From NCBI RefSeq assembly GCF_001641695.1, contig NZ_LSEF01000049.1, positions 1 through 53,398 of the forward strand: 53,398 bases of DNA, written 5' to 3'. The position numbers and the translations under genes are program-made. The notes below the pieces were generated by a model. That model was not told the origin of the DNA and made no database searches. It worked only from the letters and a program-made list of their open reading frames with translations. This stretch comes from Bradyrhizobium neotropicale (GTDB lineage: Bacteria; Pseudomonadota; Alphaproteobacteria; Rhizobiales; Xanthobacteraceae). Numbering within the stretch: position 1 is the first letter of the stretch; each line of letters opens with the position of its first letter. Below, piece after piece: positions 1-9,036 of the stretch.

Positions 1-4
1 CTAG

Positions 5-1451
5 CACTACTTTGGCAGATTGTCGGTTTTGCTGTGCTTTATAGGATTCCCGAATCAATTTTTCAATGATTCATGGGTGGTCGGCTCTTGGAGGGCTGAC
101 CATGGCGGGATGGGAAGACGAACTTGAACGCTGGCTGATGCCGTTCTTGGACCGGCTGGGCCATAAGACTCGGCAGCGGATGTGTCCTCTGTATGTTGCG
201 GGACTGATTGGTCCTGGCGATCGCAAGAGCGTTCAGCCGATGGCGGAGCGCCTTGCCTCGGGCAACTACGATCAGCTGCACCATTTCATTGCGGACGGTG
301 TCTGGGACGCGACGCCGCTGGAGACGGAGCTGCTCAACCAGGCGGACCGACTTGTCGGCGGCAGGGATGCGGTGCTCGTTATTGATGACACCTCACTGCC
401 GAAGAAGGGCGAACGCTCGGTTGGTGTTGCGGCTCAATACGCATCGGCTCTCGGCAAAACGGCAAATTGCCAAACGCTGGTGTCTTTGACGCTCGCGCGC
501 GGCGAAGTGCCAGTGATGGTCGCGTTACGTCTCTTTCTGCCTGACAGTTGGACAAGCGACGTGTCTCGTTTGAAGCGCGCTCGCGTGCCAGTCGAACACC
601 GAACGCCACGGTCCAAGCCGGAAATTGCCTTGGCCGAGATTGACCGCGCGACGGCAGCCAACGTGCGCTTTGGATGTGTGCTGGCGGATGCAGGATACGG
701 ACTTAGCGCACCATTTCGACAAGGGCTAACAGAGCGCGGGCTGGCCTGGGCTGTCGGCATCCCTCGGCACCTGAAGGTGTATCCGGTCGATGTGAAGCTC
801 GTTTGGCCGATTACCAAGGTCCGCGGGAAACCACGAAAGCACCACGTGCCCGATGTCTTATCGATTGCGGCAGAACAAATGCTGGCCAGCGCCAAATGGA
901 AAGCCGTGAGCTGGCGCAGCGGGACGAAAGGTCGGCTGAAAGCCCGATTTGCTGCTCTCCGTGTCCGCACCGCCGACGGCCCTCCTCAGCGGATTTGGGA
1001 TAAGGGTCAGCAGCATCTCCCGGGCGACGAAGCTTGGCTCATTGGCGAGCAACGTGCCTCAGGGGAGAAGAAATACTATCTTGCCAATCTCCCCGCGGCG
1101 ACGGATCTGCGCACACTAGCTGCCACCATCAAGGCAAGATGGATTTGTGAGCAGGCGCATCAGCAGTTGAAGGAGGAGCTCGGACTTGATCACTTCGAGG
1201 GGCGATCATGGCAGGGTCTTCATCGCCACGCCCTGATGACAATGATTGCCTACGCCTTCCTGCAGCATCGTCGCCTCGCACACGCGGGGCGGAAAAAAAA
1301 GAATCAACGGACCTCCGCCTCAGCCAACCATGCCCGCCGTACGTCACGCCATCGTCGATCTCATCCTTCGGCCGCCGTCTCAGCGGTGCCCATACTGCCG
1401 AAAACAAATCCTTGAAAAACACTGGCGCAAATAGCTTCTGCCAAAGTAGTG
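5..1451 (+). mobile_element. Complete IS701-family insertion sequence
   Basis: The element is bounded by 15-bp perfect inverted repeats, CACTACTTTGGCAGA at 5-19 and its complement at 1437-1451. It is flanked by CTAG at 1-4 and 1452-1455, which fits the 4-bp YTAR-type target duplication known for IS701 elements. It carries one transposase gene filling almost its whole length. The right-hand CTAG contains the stop codon of the neighbouring hyuA gene (read as TAG on the minus strand), so the insertion left that gene intact. Perfect ends and duplication suggest a recent insertion. Confidence 0.9.
66..1415 (+). CDS. IS701-family DDE transposase
   Basis: Cut-and-paste transposase that moves the surrounding insertion sequence. 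The 449-residue protein (437 if the in-frame ATG at 102, MAGWEDEL, is used) has the family layout: an N-terminal helical DNA-binding part, then the first catalytic aspartate in VLVIDDTSLPKKG (about residue 105), the second in CVLADAGYG (about 205), and the glutamate in the ICEQAHQQLKEELG segment (about 365). The C-terminal tail is basic and rich in Arg, Lys and Ser, as is common in this family. It is the only gene between the terminal repeats. The length is normal and no frameshift is seen, so it is probably active. Confidence 0.9.
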   Translation: MIHGWSALGGLTMAGWEDELERWLMPFLDRLGHKTRQRMCPLYVAGLIGPGDRKSVQPMAERLASGNYDQLHHFIADGVWDATPLETELLNQADRLVGGRDAVLVIDDTSLPKKGERSVGVAAQYASALGKTANCQTLVSLTLARGEVPVMVALRLFLPDSWTSDVSRLKRARVPVEHRTPRSKPEIALAEIDRATAANVRFGCVLADAGYGLSAPFRQGLTERGLAWAVGIPRHLKVYPVDVKLVWPITKVRGKPRKHHVPDVLSIAAEQMLASAKWKAVSWRSGTKGRLKARFAALRVRTADGPPQRIWDKGQQHLPGDEAWLIGEQRASGEKKYYLANLPAATDLRTLAATIKARWICEQAHQQLKEELGLDHFEGRSWQGLHRHALMTMIAYAFLQHRRLAHAGRKKKNQRTSASANHARRTSRHRRSHPSAAVSAVPILPKTNP

Positions 1452-3512
1452 CTAGTCCTCTTTGCAAATCCCGAGCTCAATATCGAGCCATCCCAACGCA
1501 TTGACCATTGCACGATCGTCGCGGTTGATGACGACCGTCGTCGTCTCGGCCTCGATGATCGCTGGGCCCTCCAGCACATGGCCTGGACGCAATTTTTCCA
1601 GCGCGTAGACCGGAACCTCACACCAAGTGCCAAAGAAGGCCTGCCGTTTGCTTGCAGGCGGCGCGCTTGGCTCGGTCGCCGGCGTCGGCGTGTTGACTCC
1701 CTCACTTCGAGGAACCGCACCAACAGCAGCGACCCGCGCATTGACGAACACGACTTCCTGATCGCGGGAGGCGTAGGTGTAAAGTTCCTCATGGCGACGA
1801 TGAAAGCGCTCTTCGACCTCAGCGACCAGCGCTGGCGCGGTGAGGTTGACGTCGCTGAGCGGTACGTCGACCTCGAACACCTGCTCTCCATACCGCATTT
1901 CGGCGGAGCGTTCGGTCACGACCGGCCCATCAAACCAGCTGCGCAACCGCTTGGCAGCTTGCTCCTCCAGATCAGCGAAAATCTCGCGAATGTCTGAGGC
2001 GGTCGTACGGGTGCCTGCCTCAAAATGAGTGCGGCTCACCTCGTAACGCAGGTCGCTGGTCAGCATACCCCAGGCCGACAGCACCGAGGCGGCCGTAGGC
2101 ACTATGATCCGCTTGATGTCGAGCTCGCGCGCTACCTCGGCAGCGTGCAGACCTGCGGCGCCACCGAAGCTTAGGAGCGCGAACTTCCGCGGATCGACGC
2201 CACGCCGCAAGGTCATCAGCCGGATGCCGTCGGCCATTTTGAGATTGACCAGTCGATAGATTCCGGCAGCGGCCTCGATGCGTGTCACACCGAGCGTAGC
2301 TGCGAGGCGATCGATTGCCGCCTCCGCCGCGGCCCGATCGAGTGGACGCCGTCCGCCCATGAATGCCGCCGCATCGAGATAACCCAACAAGATATTTGCA
2401 TCGGTCACGGTCGGCTCTGTACCGCCGTTGCCATAAGAGGCTGGGCCCGGCATCGCGCCGGCACTTTCGGGCCCGACGCGAATGATGCCGCCGGCATCAA
2501 CACTGGCGATAGAGCCCCCGCCCGCCGCGATGCTGGCGATGTCCAGACTGCGCAGCGCGATGCGCTGGTCCGCCAACCCGCCGTCAGCCGACAGCGTCGC
2601 GCGTCTGTCCGCGATCAAGGAGATATCGGTGCTCGTTCCGCCCATGTCGAAGGGCACCAGATCCGGCAGCGCCAGCAGCTCCGCACAGCGGCGGGAACCG
2701 GAGATGCCGCCCGCAGGCCCCGACAGCACGGTCGCCGCCGCGAGACGCCCCGCCTCCTCGACCGGCGCCATGCCGCCATGGGAGAGAATGATGAACAAGC
2801 TCCCCGCGAACCCCGCCTCGGCCAAGCGCCGCTCGAGCCGCGTCAGATAGTGCCGCACGGCAGGACCGACATAGGCATTCACAATCGTGGTGGAGACGCG
2901 CTCGTACTCTTTGATCTGTGGCAACACGTCACTGGAGCGCGACACACTCACTCCGGGCAGCTCGCGTGCAAGCCGCTCTGCTGCCGCGATCTCATGGGAC
3001 GGATTACGATAAGCATGCAGGAAGCAGATCGCGACCGAAGTGGCGCCAGAGGCGCGGATCAACTCGATGGCCTCGCCGAGCGAACCATCGTCGAGCGGCA
3101 GGAGCACGTCGCCGTTCGGCCGCAGCCGCTCGCGAACGCCGAAGCGCAGTTCGCGCGGCACCAGCGGCTCCGGCGGCGGGGTCCGTAGATCGTACCGATT
3201 GCCCTTCAATCCCTCACGCATCTCAATGACGTCACGGTGTCCCTGCGTGGTCAGCAGCGCGACTTTCGCGCCTTTGCGTTCGAGCAGCGCGTTCGTCGCG
3301 ACCGTGGTGCCATGCACCAGCCGCTGCGTCGCCACCAACATATCGGCGCGCGGCATGTCGAGGCGCTGCGCGAGCTCGTTGAGCCCGTTCATCACGCCGA
3401 TCGACTGGTCCTGCGGCGTGGAAGGAGATTTCGCGAACACGGTACGTCCGGTCGCGTCGATCGCGACCAGATCGGTGAACGTGCCGCCAACATCAATGCC
3501 AATCGTCAACAT
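1452..3512 (-). CDS. hyuA: Hydantoinase/oxoprolinase subunit A
   Basis: ATP-dependent subunit of the HyuA/HyuB family, which includes 5-oxoprolinase, N-methylhydantoinase and acetone or acetophenone carboxylases. The 686-residue protein opens with the nucleotide-binding signature MLTIGIDVGGTFTDLVAID and carries the hydantoinase core motifs LSGPAGGI and FDMGGTSTDISL near residues 270 to 300. A C-terminal beta-rich domain follows. The length is typical. Its stop codon lies in the CTAG duplicated by the adjacent IS, so the protein end is preserved. It lies 5 bp after hyuB in a minus-strand operon with an aminomutase-like gene and an ABC importer, which suggests the importer brings in its substrate. 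The substrate cannot be told from the sequence. Confidence 0.88.
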   Translation of the reverse strand: MLTIGIDVGGTFTDLVAIDATGRTVFAKSPSTPQDQSIGVMNGLNELAQRLDMPRADMLVATQRLVHGTTVATNALLERKGAKVALLTTQGHRDVIEMREGLKGNRYDLRTPPPEPLVPRELRFGVRERLRPNGDVLLPLDDGSLGEAIELIRASGATSVAICFLHAYRNPSHEIAAAERLARELPGVSVSRSSDVLPQIKEYERVSTTIVNAYVGPAVRHYLTRLERRLAEAGFAGSLFIILSHGGMAPVEEAGRLAAATVLSGPAGGISGSRRCAELLALPDLVPFDMGGTSTDISLIADRRATLSADGGLADQRIALRSLDIASIAAGGGSIASVDAGGIIRVGPESAGAMPGPASYGNGGTEPTVTDANILLGYLDAAAFMGGRRPLDRAAAEAAIDRLAATLGVTRIEAAAGIYRLVNLKMADGIRLMTLRRGVDPRKFALLSFGGAAGLHAAEVARELDIKRIIVPTAASVLSAWGMLTSDLRYEVSRTHFEAGTRTTASDIREIFADLEEQAAKRLRSWFDGPVVTERSAEMRYGEQVFEVDVPLSDVNLTAPALVAEVEERFHRRHEELYTYASRDQEVVFVNARVAAVGAVPRSEGVNTPTPATEPSAPPASKRQAFFGTWCEVPVYALEKLRPGHVLEGPAIIEAETTTVVINRDDRAMVNALGWLDIELGICKED

Positions 3513-3517
3513 CTTTA

Positions 3518-5206
3518 CTAAACCACTTCTGTCGTTGCGTCTGGAGTTACGAGACCCTGCTCCTCATCGCGCTGACGGGCCTGCTGCGTGCGTCGCTCGG
3601 GTGGGCCCCATCCTCCGCCACCGGCGGAGCGCACTTCGAGGCAATCTCCCGGGTGGATTTCAATTCCGACCTCTTTGGTTCGCAGCACGCGCGGCGGCCG
3701 ACCGGCCGACACCAGGCGGTAGTGATGCGGCGCCCCGTCCTTGCCGCCCAGCATGCCGCACGCGCCATGCCGGGCACCATCACCTGCGGTGTTGCCAAGC
3801 GCCGGCTTCTCGGTTTCGAAGACGAGATCGAGGTTTACGCCCAGACCGCCTCGGAATTGACCATCGCCGCCGGAATTGGGCCGATATTCATGATGACGGA
3901 AGTGAAGGGGGAAGCGCGCCTCCGCAACCTCGATGCTGCCGAACTTGAGGCCACCGACCGTGTGCCATTCGCCGATCGACGACCAGCCATCACCGCGAGA
4001 AGAAGCGCCACCGCCAGGGCGCGCCTGAAACATATGCCAGATGAAGCCGCGCCCGTCGCGAGGATCCTCGCCCTGCACCGCGATGCGGAAGCGTCGGCTC
4101 CAGCCACCCATGGCTCGATCCGGACAAGATCCTGACAACGCCTTGACCACCGCCTCCACGATCTCGTTGGATGGATGGCTGGTACACAGCGTCACTGGCC
4201 GACCGGGATCCGCCCATACAATCGTGCCCTGCTTGGCAACGACGGTGAGCGGCCGCAGCGCGCCAGCGTTCTTGGGAATTTCGGCGTCGATCAGATAGGC
4301 AAAGGCCATCACGACTGCTGCATGCATGTTGGCGTGCGACGAATTGACAAAGCTCGTGCTCTGCGGGTCTGACCCCGACAGATCGACCTCGATCTGGTCG
4401 CCTGACTTCGTAACCTTGGCCGCGATCCGGATGTCGCTGCGGCCGTGACCGTCGTCATCAAGGAAGGCTTCACCGTAGAACACGCCATCCTTCCAGGTCG
4501 AGACCACCGCGCGCGTCTGCTGTTCGGCGGCATCGAGGATGGATTCGATCGCGGCTCCGACCACTGGCGCGCCAAATTCGGCGAACAGCCGCCCCATCCG
4601 CCGCTCGCCCATGTGCGCCGCTCCAATCATGGCGGCAAGATCACCGCGGAAATCGTGAGCGTTGCGCACATTCAGTGCCAACATGTCTAGAATGTCCTCG
4701 CGCAGCCGGCCAGCCTCGTAGAGCTTGATTGGGGGGATGCGCAGCCCCTCCTGCCAGATTTCGGTAGCGGCGGGGTTGTAGGCGCCATGCGTTGCGCCGC
4801 CGATATCGCTCTGGTGCGCGCGTACGATACTCCAGAACAGCCGTCGGCCGCCGTCAAAGACCGGCACGAATGCGGTCAGGTCGGGCAAATGGCTGCCGCC
4901 GTGATAGGGATCATTCATCAGGATGACGTCGCCGGGCGCGACACCCTTGAAGCGCTCCTCCACCGCCCGCGTCGCCCAGGGCAGCGCGCCGACATGGACC
5001 GGAATGTGGTCGGCCTGGGCGATCAGGCGGGACTGGACGTCGCAGATCGCTAACGAGAAGTCTCGGCTCGAGTTGAGGATTTGGGAATAGGATGTGCGAA
5101 GCATCGCCTCGCCCATTTCCGCAACGATCGAGGTCAACCGATGCTGAACGACGGACCGCGTAATGGGATCAACCTTGTGGGCCATTCTCGCACCTGTTTC
5201 AGACAA
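3518..5206 (-). CDS. hyuB: Hydantoinase/oxoprolinase subunit B
   Basis: Partner of HyuA. In the family the two subunits together open or carboxylate cyclic amides and ketones at the expense of ATP. The protein has 562 residues; a second in-frame ATG (MAHKVDPITRS) seven codons in is an alternative start. Recognisable HyuB features are the N-terminal SYSQILNSSRDFSLAICD region, NDPYHGGSHLPDLTAF near residue 100, and the Gly-rich C-terminal part RGGLGVNLD and GGGGWGPPERR. It lies upstream of hyuA with 5 bp between them and 71 bp after the aminomutase-like gene, consistent with one transcript. Family assignment is firm; the reaction is unknown. Confidence 0.88.
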   Translation of the reverse strand: MSETGARMAHKVDPITRSVVQHRLTSIVAEMGEAMLRTSYSQILNSSRDFSLAICDVQSRLIAQADHIPVHVGALPWATRAVEERFKGVAPGDVILMNDPYHGGSHLPDLTAFVPVFDGGRRLFWSIVRAHQSDIGGATHGAYNPAATEIWQEGLRIPPIKLYEAGRLREDILDMLALNVRNAHDFRGDLAAMIGAAHMGERRMGRLFAEFGAPVVGAAIESILDAAEQQTRAVVSTWKDGVFYGEAFLDDDGHGRSDIRIAAKVTKSGDQIEVDLSGSDPQSTSFVNSSHANMHAAVVMAFAYLIDAEIPKNAGALRPLTVVAKQGTIVWADPGRPVTLCTSHPSNEIVEAVVKALSGSCPDRAMGGWSRRFRIAVQGEDPRDGRGFIWHMFQARPGGGASSRGDGWSSIGEWHTVGGLKFGSIEVAEARFPLHFRHHEYRPNSGGDGQFRGGLGVNLDLVFETEKPALGNTAGDGARHGACGMLGGKDGAPHHYRLVSAGRPPRVLRTKEVGIEIHPGDCLEVRSAGGGGWGPPERRTQQARQRDEEQGLVTPDATTEVV

Positions 5207-5277
5207 ATAGTGTTTCGCGGCGTGATGACCCTAATGGCCCCACGCGAGACTTACCAACTTCAAGACTCATGGGCGCG

Positions 5278-6594
5278 TCAGGTTTGTGACGCAACCTGCG
5301 CCAGAGCATCCGAGGCCGCGCGGACGATGCTCTCGATATCTGCGTCCGTCATCGGCAGCGACAGCGCCATCAACCCGTAGCCGGCGGCGAGAATGCCGCG
5401 GTTGAGAAACGCGAGATTGAACACACCTTGTCGTTTGGTCTCGCCTTCGGTCATGTACGCCGAGCGATAGTCGCGGATCGGGCGCTCGGCGAAGTGCAAT
5501 TTCAAGAGCGATCCAAGACCGACCGCGCTGCCCGGTACGCCATGGCGACGGAATGCGTCGTTGATGCCCTTTCGTACCGCCTCGCCGATCGCATCCAGCC
5601 GTGCGAATGCGCTCTGATCCAAGAGCTCCATAGCTGCCAGCCCGGCCCGCATCGTGATCGGGTTGGCCGAGAACGTACCGCCATGAGGTAACGCCGGCTT
5701 GCCATGGCGCGGATCGAAGACGGCCATGACCTCCTTCTTGCCGGCGATTGCGCCGACCGGAAACCCGCCGCCGATGATCTTGCCAAGCGTGGTGAGATCA
5801 GGATCAATGTCCCATATTCCCTGGGCGCCGTGATAGCCGAGACGGAAGGATATCACCTCATCGAAGACCAGCAGCGCACCGACCTCGCGCGTCGCTTGAC
5901 GCAGCGCTTCGAGATAGGCCTTGTCGGCGGGTATGAGGCCTGCGCGGTTCGGCATCGGATCGACCAGCACACAGGCGAGATCGCGACCATGCTCCCGGAT
6001 CAGGCTGACGGCGCCATCGATATCGTTGAAGGGAATCGTTACGACGTCGGCCAGCACCTTGTCCGGTGTACCTTTGGCATAGGCAACTGAGACTGGCGCG
6101 TTGCTGCCCCAGTCTGCCGGCTTCGGATCGAGACTGACCTCGGCATAATCGTAGGAACCGTGGTAGGCGCCCTCGCACTTGGCGATCTTCGGGCGCCCAG
6201 TAAACGCACGCGCCGCTTTCAGCGCCATCATCACGGCTTCCGTGCCGGAGTTGGCAAACCGGACCTGGCCGACTGACGGCAGCCGCGCGGCAAGTAGCTC
6301 GGCAAGGTCGATCTCTGACTCCGTCGGCATTCCGAAGGCAGAACCGAGCGCGAACTGCCGCGTCGCCGACTGGATCAGCGCCGGATGGGCGTGACCATGA
6401 ATCAGCGAGGTGAAATTGTTGATGCAATCGATCAGTTCATTGCCGTCAACATCCCAAACCCGGCACCCCGCTCCACGCGCGGCGTAGATCGGATAAGGCT
6501 TCATGAACACCGTGGTGCGGGTGTTGCCGCCCGGTAGGCTTGTCAGAGCGCGATCATAGAGTGCTTTCGACTTTGAAGTCATGTCAGGATACAT
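5278..6594 (-). CDS. Class III aminotransferase, glutamate-1-semialdehyde aminomutase-like
   Basis: PLP-dependent enzyme of the HemL-like branch of class III aminotransferases, 438 residues. Visible landmarks are the substrate-loop region GNTRTTVFMKPYPIY, the cofactor phosphate-binding NSGTEAVMMA (about residue 115), the GAYHGSYDY segment, the aspartate in FDEVISFRLGYHG, and the PLP lysine in TLGKIIGGGFPVGAI (about residue 265). It lies within the importer and hydantoinase operon rather than near heme genes, so it is more likely a dedicated catabolic aminomutase or transaminase acting on the product of HyuAB than the heme-pathway enzyme. That role is inference from context; the fold and cofactor assignment are strong. 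Confidence 0.82.
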   Translation of the reverse strand: MYPDMTSKSKALYDRALTSLPGGNTRTTVFMKPYPIYAARGAGCRVWDVDGNELIDCINNFTSLIHGHAHPALIQSATRQFALGSAFGMPTESEIDLAELLAARLPSVGQVRFANSGTEAVMMALKAARAFTGRPKIAKCEGAYHGSYDYAEVSLDPKPADWGSNAPVSVAYAKGTPDKVLADVVTIPFNDIDGAVSLIREHGRDLACVLVDPMPNRAGLIPADKAYLEALRQATREVGALLVFDEVISFRLGYHGAQGIWDIDPDLTTLGKIIGGGFPVGAIAGKKEVMAVFDPRHGKPALPHGGTFSANPITMRAGLAAMELLDQSAFARLDAIGEAVRKGINDAFRRHGVPGSAVGLGSLLKLHFAERPIRDYRSAYMTEGETKRQGVFNLAFLNRGILAAGYGLMALSLPMTDADIESIVRAASDALAQVASQT

Positions 6595-6618
6595 CTTCTT
6601 GTTTCCTCGTCCGAAAGA

Positions 6619-7326
6619 TTAGCGTCCGAGATAAGCTTCGCGGACCCGCGTGTTCTGCTTGAGGTCATCGGCGGTACCCTGAAGAGCGATGCGGCCCGTT
6701 TCCAGCACATAAGCTCGGTCTGCCACCGACAATGCCAGGACCGTATTCTGCTCCACGACCAAAATCGTGAGCCCACTGTCAGCGATCTGTCTGACGCGTT
6801 CGTAGACCTCTTCTGCCAAACGAGGTGCGAGCCCAAGCGAAGGCTCGTCGAGCAGGAGCAAACGCGGCCGGGCCATCAGCGCCCGCCCGATTGCCAGCAT
6901 CTGCTGCTCACCTCCAGACAGAGACCAGCCGAGCTGCCGGCGACGCTCCTTCAGGCGTGGAAAAAGGTCGAACGCCCGTGCGAGATCGTCGGCAATCGGC
7001 TGGCGCCAGCGCCGCCAATTCACCGTGGCAAGCGTGAGGTTCTCCTCCACAGTCAGGCCGGGAAAGATCCGCCGTCCTTCGGGCGCCTGGGAGATGCCGA
7101 GCTCGACGCGGCGGTCGCTGGCGAGCCGCGCCACCGACGTGCCTTCGAATACGATGTCGCCCGACCTGACCGGATTCAGGCCCGAGATCGCGTGCAGCAG
7201 CGTGGTCTTGCCAGCTCCGTTGGCACCAATAAGGGCGACCGTCTCGCCCCGGCCCACCTCCAGCGTCACGCCCTGCAGCGCGACGATGTCGCCATAGGCG
7301 ACCGTCAGATCGTTACACGCCAGCAT
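6619..7326 (-). CDS. livF: Branched-chain amino acid-type ABC transporter ATPase LivF
   Basis: Cytoplasmic ATPase of an importer in the hydrophobic amino acid (HAAT) family, 235 residues. It has Walker A GANGAGKTTLL (about residue 35), the ABC signature LSGGEQQML (about 140), Walker B LLLLDEPSLGLAP, and the switch histidine replaced by Gln in VVEQNT, as is normal for LivF. It overlaps livG by 14 bp and shares an operon with livG, livM, livH and a periplasmic binding protein. The imported compound is unknown; neighbouring hyuAB point to an amide, ureide or hydantoin rather than leucine. Confidence 0.9.
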   Translation of the reverse strand: MLACNDLTVAYGDIVALQGVTLEVGRGETVALIGANGAGKTTLLHAISGLNPVRSGDIVFEGTSVARLASDRRVELGISQAPEGRRIFPGLTVEENLTLATVNWRRWRQPIADDLARAFDLFPRLKERRRQLGWSLSGGEQQMLAIGRALMARPRLLLLDEPSLGLAPRLAEEVYERVRQIADSGLTILVVEQNTVLALSVADRAYVLETGRIALQGTADDLKQNTRVREAYLGR

Positions 7327-8050
7327 GACGATAACCTTCGCCGAGATAGGCCGACAGCACTGCGGGATCGCTCTGGATCTCAGATGGCGTGCCCTCGGCG
7401 ATCTTGCAGCCGAAGTTCAGCACCATGATCCGCTCCGCTAGGCGCATCACCATCCCCATGTTGTGTTCGATCAGAACGATGGCGATCCGGTGCTTACCCC
7501 TCAATTCCGTGAGCCGGTCGACCAGCTGATCAACCTCGGCGGAATTGAGTCCGGCGGCAGGCTCGTCGAGCAGCAGCACGCGGGGCTCGCAGGCGAGCGC
7601 CCGGCACATCTCGACCATGCGCCGGTGACCATAGGATAGGGATTCGATCGGTGCTTGCGCGTCCGCCGCAAGCCCCATCTGATCGAGCACTGCCATGGCC
7701 CGCTCGCGCAGGTCCAACTCGCTGCGGCCACTTTGGATGGCCGCGCCGGTCATGACGTTTTCGAGCACGCTCAATCTCGCGAACGGACGGCCGTGCTGAA
7801 AGGTGCGCCCGAGGCCGCCGCGAACCCGCTTGTGCGTAGCGGCGCGCGTCATGTCCCATCCGTCGAGCAACACTCTGCCCCCATCAGGCAAAACAAGTCC
7901 GGTAAGGACGTTGAGCAGCGTCGATTTGCCGGCGCCGTTTGGGCCGATGACAGCGACGAATTCGCCCTCCCCGACCGACAGGTCGACGTCCGAGAGTGCG
8001 GCAAGCCCGCCGTAGCGCTTGGCGACTTCTGTGGCCTGCAGCAGGCTCAT
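7313..8050 (-). CDS. livG: Branched-chain amino acid-type ABC transporter ATPase LivG
   Basis: Second ATPase of the HAAT-type importer, 245 residues. The start at 8050 (MSLLQATEVAKRYGG) is chosen because its ATG overlaps the livM stop as ATGA and homology begins here; the open frame extends upstream without family resemblance. Walker A is GPNGAGKSTLLN (about residue 40), the signature is LSYGHRRMVEMCRAL, Walker B is VLLLDEPAAGLN, and the switch histidine is in LIEHNMGMV. Translational coupling to livM and livF suggests stoichiometric production. Substrate unknown, as for livF. Confidence 0.9.
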   Translation of the reverse strand: MSLLQATEVAKRYGGLAALSDVDLSVGEGEFVAVIGPNGAGKSTLLNVLTGLVLPDGGRVLLDGWDMTRAATHKRVRGGLGRTFQHGRPFARLSVLENVMTGAAIQSGRSELDLRERAMAVLDQMGLAADAQAPIESLSYGHRRMVEMCRALACEPRVLLLDEPAAGLNSAEVDQLVDRLTELRGKHRIAIVLIEHNMGMVMRLAERIMVLNFGCKIAEGTPSEIQSDPAVLSAYLGEGYRHAGV

Positions 8051-9033
8051 TGGCGCGCCTCCCTTGAGGCACCGACCAACGCCAACGTCTTTATACGCCC
8101 GTCGCGGCTGAAGCTGGCCGGCCGGCGAATCCCAGCAAGGCCTGAAGGTAAGAAGATGAGAATGGCAAGGACAAAAAGACCAAAGAACGCGAGATAGGCG
8201 GAGCCGAGGAAGCGCAGCCATTCCGGTAGAAAAGTCACGAACAGCGCGCCCAGAATGGCGCCCACGATCGATCCTTCGCCGCCGACCACCAGCATCGCGA
8301 GGTAAGCGATGGAGTGCGCATAATTGAAATCTTCAGGCGAAATGAAGCGCATGTGGCAGGCGAACAGGCCTCCGGCCACGGCCGCATAGACTGACGAAAG
8401 GAGGAAGGCGGCGAGCTTGGCCCTGGGGACGTCGATGCCCGTCATGGACGAGGCCGTCTCGTCATCGCGTACCGCGATCATCGCCCGCCCATGGCGTGAG
8501 GCATGAATGAGCGCGGCCACAGTGGCGGAAGCCGCCAACACCACCAGAGCGAACCACAGGTAGCTGCGCTCATTGCCCAGTGCGTGGCCGGCAATTTGCA
8601 GCTCGGGAATGCGAGAGATGCCGTTGGTACCACCGGTCACCTCGATCCAGTTGGCGGCGACAATGGAGAAGCAGACGTTGAACCCGAGCGTTGCCAGCGC
8701 GAGATAGTGGCCTTTCAGCCGCAGGAGCGGAACGCCGATCAACATGGCTAAGAGCGCCGTGCCGGCAACCGCGGCGGGCAGCGCTAGCCATGGTGACCAC
8801 GCCAACAGCGTGGTCAGCAGCGCAACGCCGTAGGCGCCCGCCCCGACGAAAGCCGCATGACCGAGCGAGATCAACCCGGCATAACCGAAGGCAAAGTTAA
8901 GCCCGATGACGGCGATTGCCGAAATCACGGCAAGATTGAGCAGCCGAAGGTGGTAGTCGGCCAACATCATCGACAGGCCGAGACCTGCGATCAAAATGAA
9001 GGCGCCGAGCAGGAGCGGAAAGCGTATCGACAT
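8047..9033 (-). CDS. livM: Branched-chain amino acid-type ABC transporter permease LivM
   Basis: Inner-membrane permease, 328 residues with many hydrophobic segments. The family hallmark GLNFAFGYAGLISLGHAAFVGAGAY lies in the first third (shown here in part as GYAGLISLGHAAF), and the EAA-type loop that docks the ATPase is around VPRAKLAAFLLSSVYAAVAGG. The C-terminus after LPSGLAGIRRPA is a short cytoplasmic tail. Its start is 3 bp beyond the restored livH stop and its end overlaps the livG start. It should pair with LivH to form the channel, but livH is frameshifted here, so whether the transporter assembles is doubtful. Confidence 0.88.
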   Translation of the reverse strand: MSIRFPLLLGAFILIAGLGLSMMLADYHLRLLNLAVISAIAVIGLNFAFGYAGLISLGHAAFVGAGAYGVALLTTLLAWSPWLALPAAVAGTALLAMLIGVPLLRLKGHYLALATLGFNVCFSIVAANWIEVTGGTNGISRIPELQIAGHALGNERSYLWFALVVLAASATVAALIHASRHGRAMIAVRDDETASSMTGIDVPRAKLAAFLLSSVYAAVAGGLFACHMRFISPEDFNYAHSIAYLAMLVVGGEGSIVGAILGALFVTFLPEWLRFLGSAYLAFFGLFVLAILIFLPSGLAGIRRPASFSRDGRIKTLALVGASREARQ

Positions 9034-9036
9034 CGA

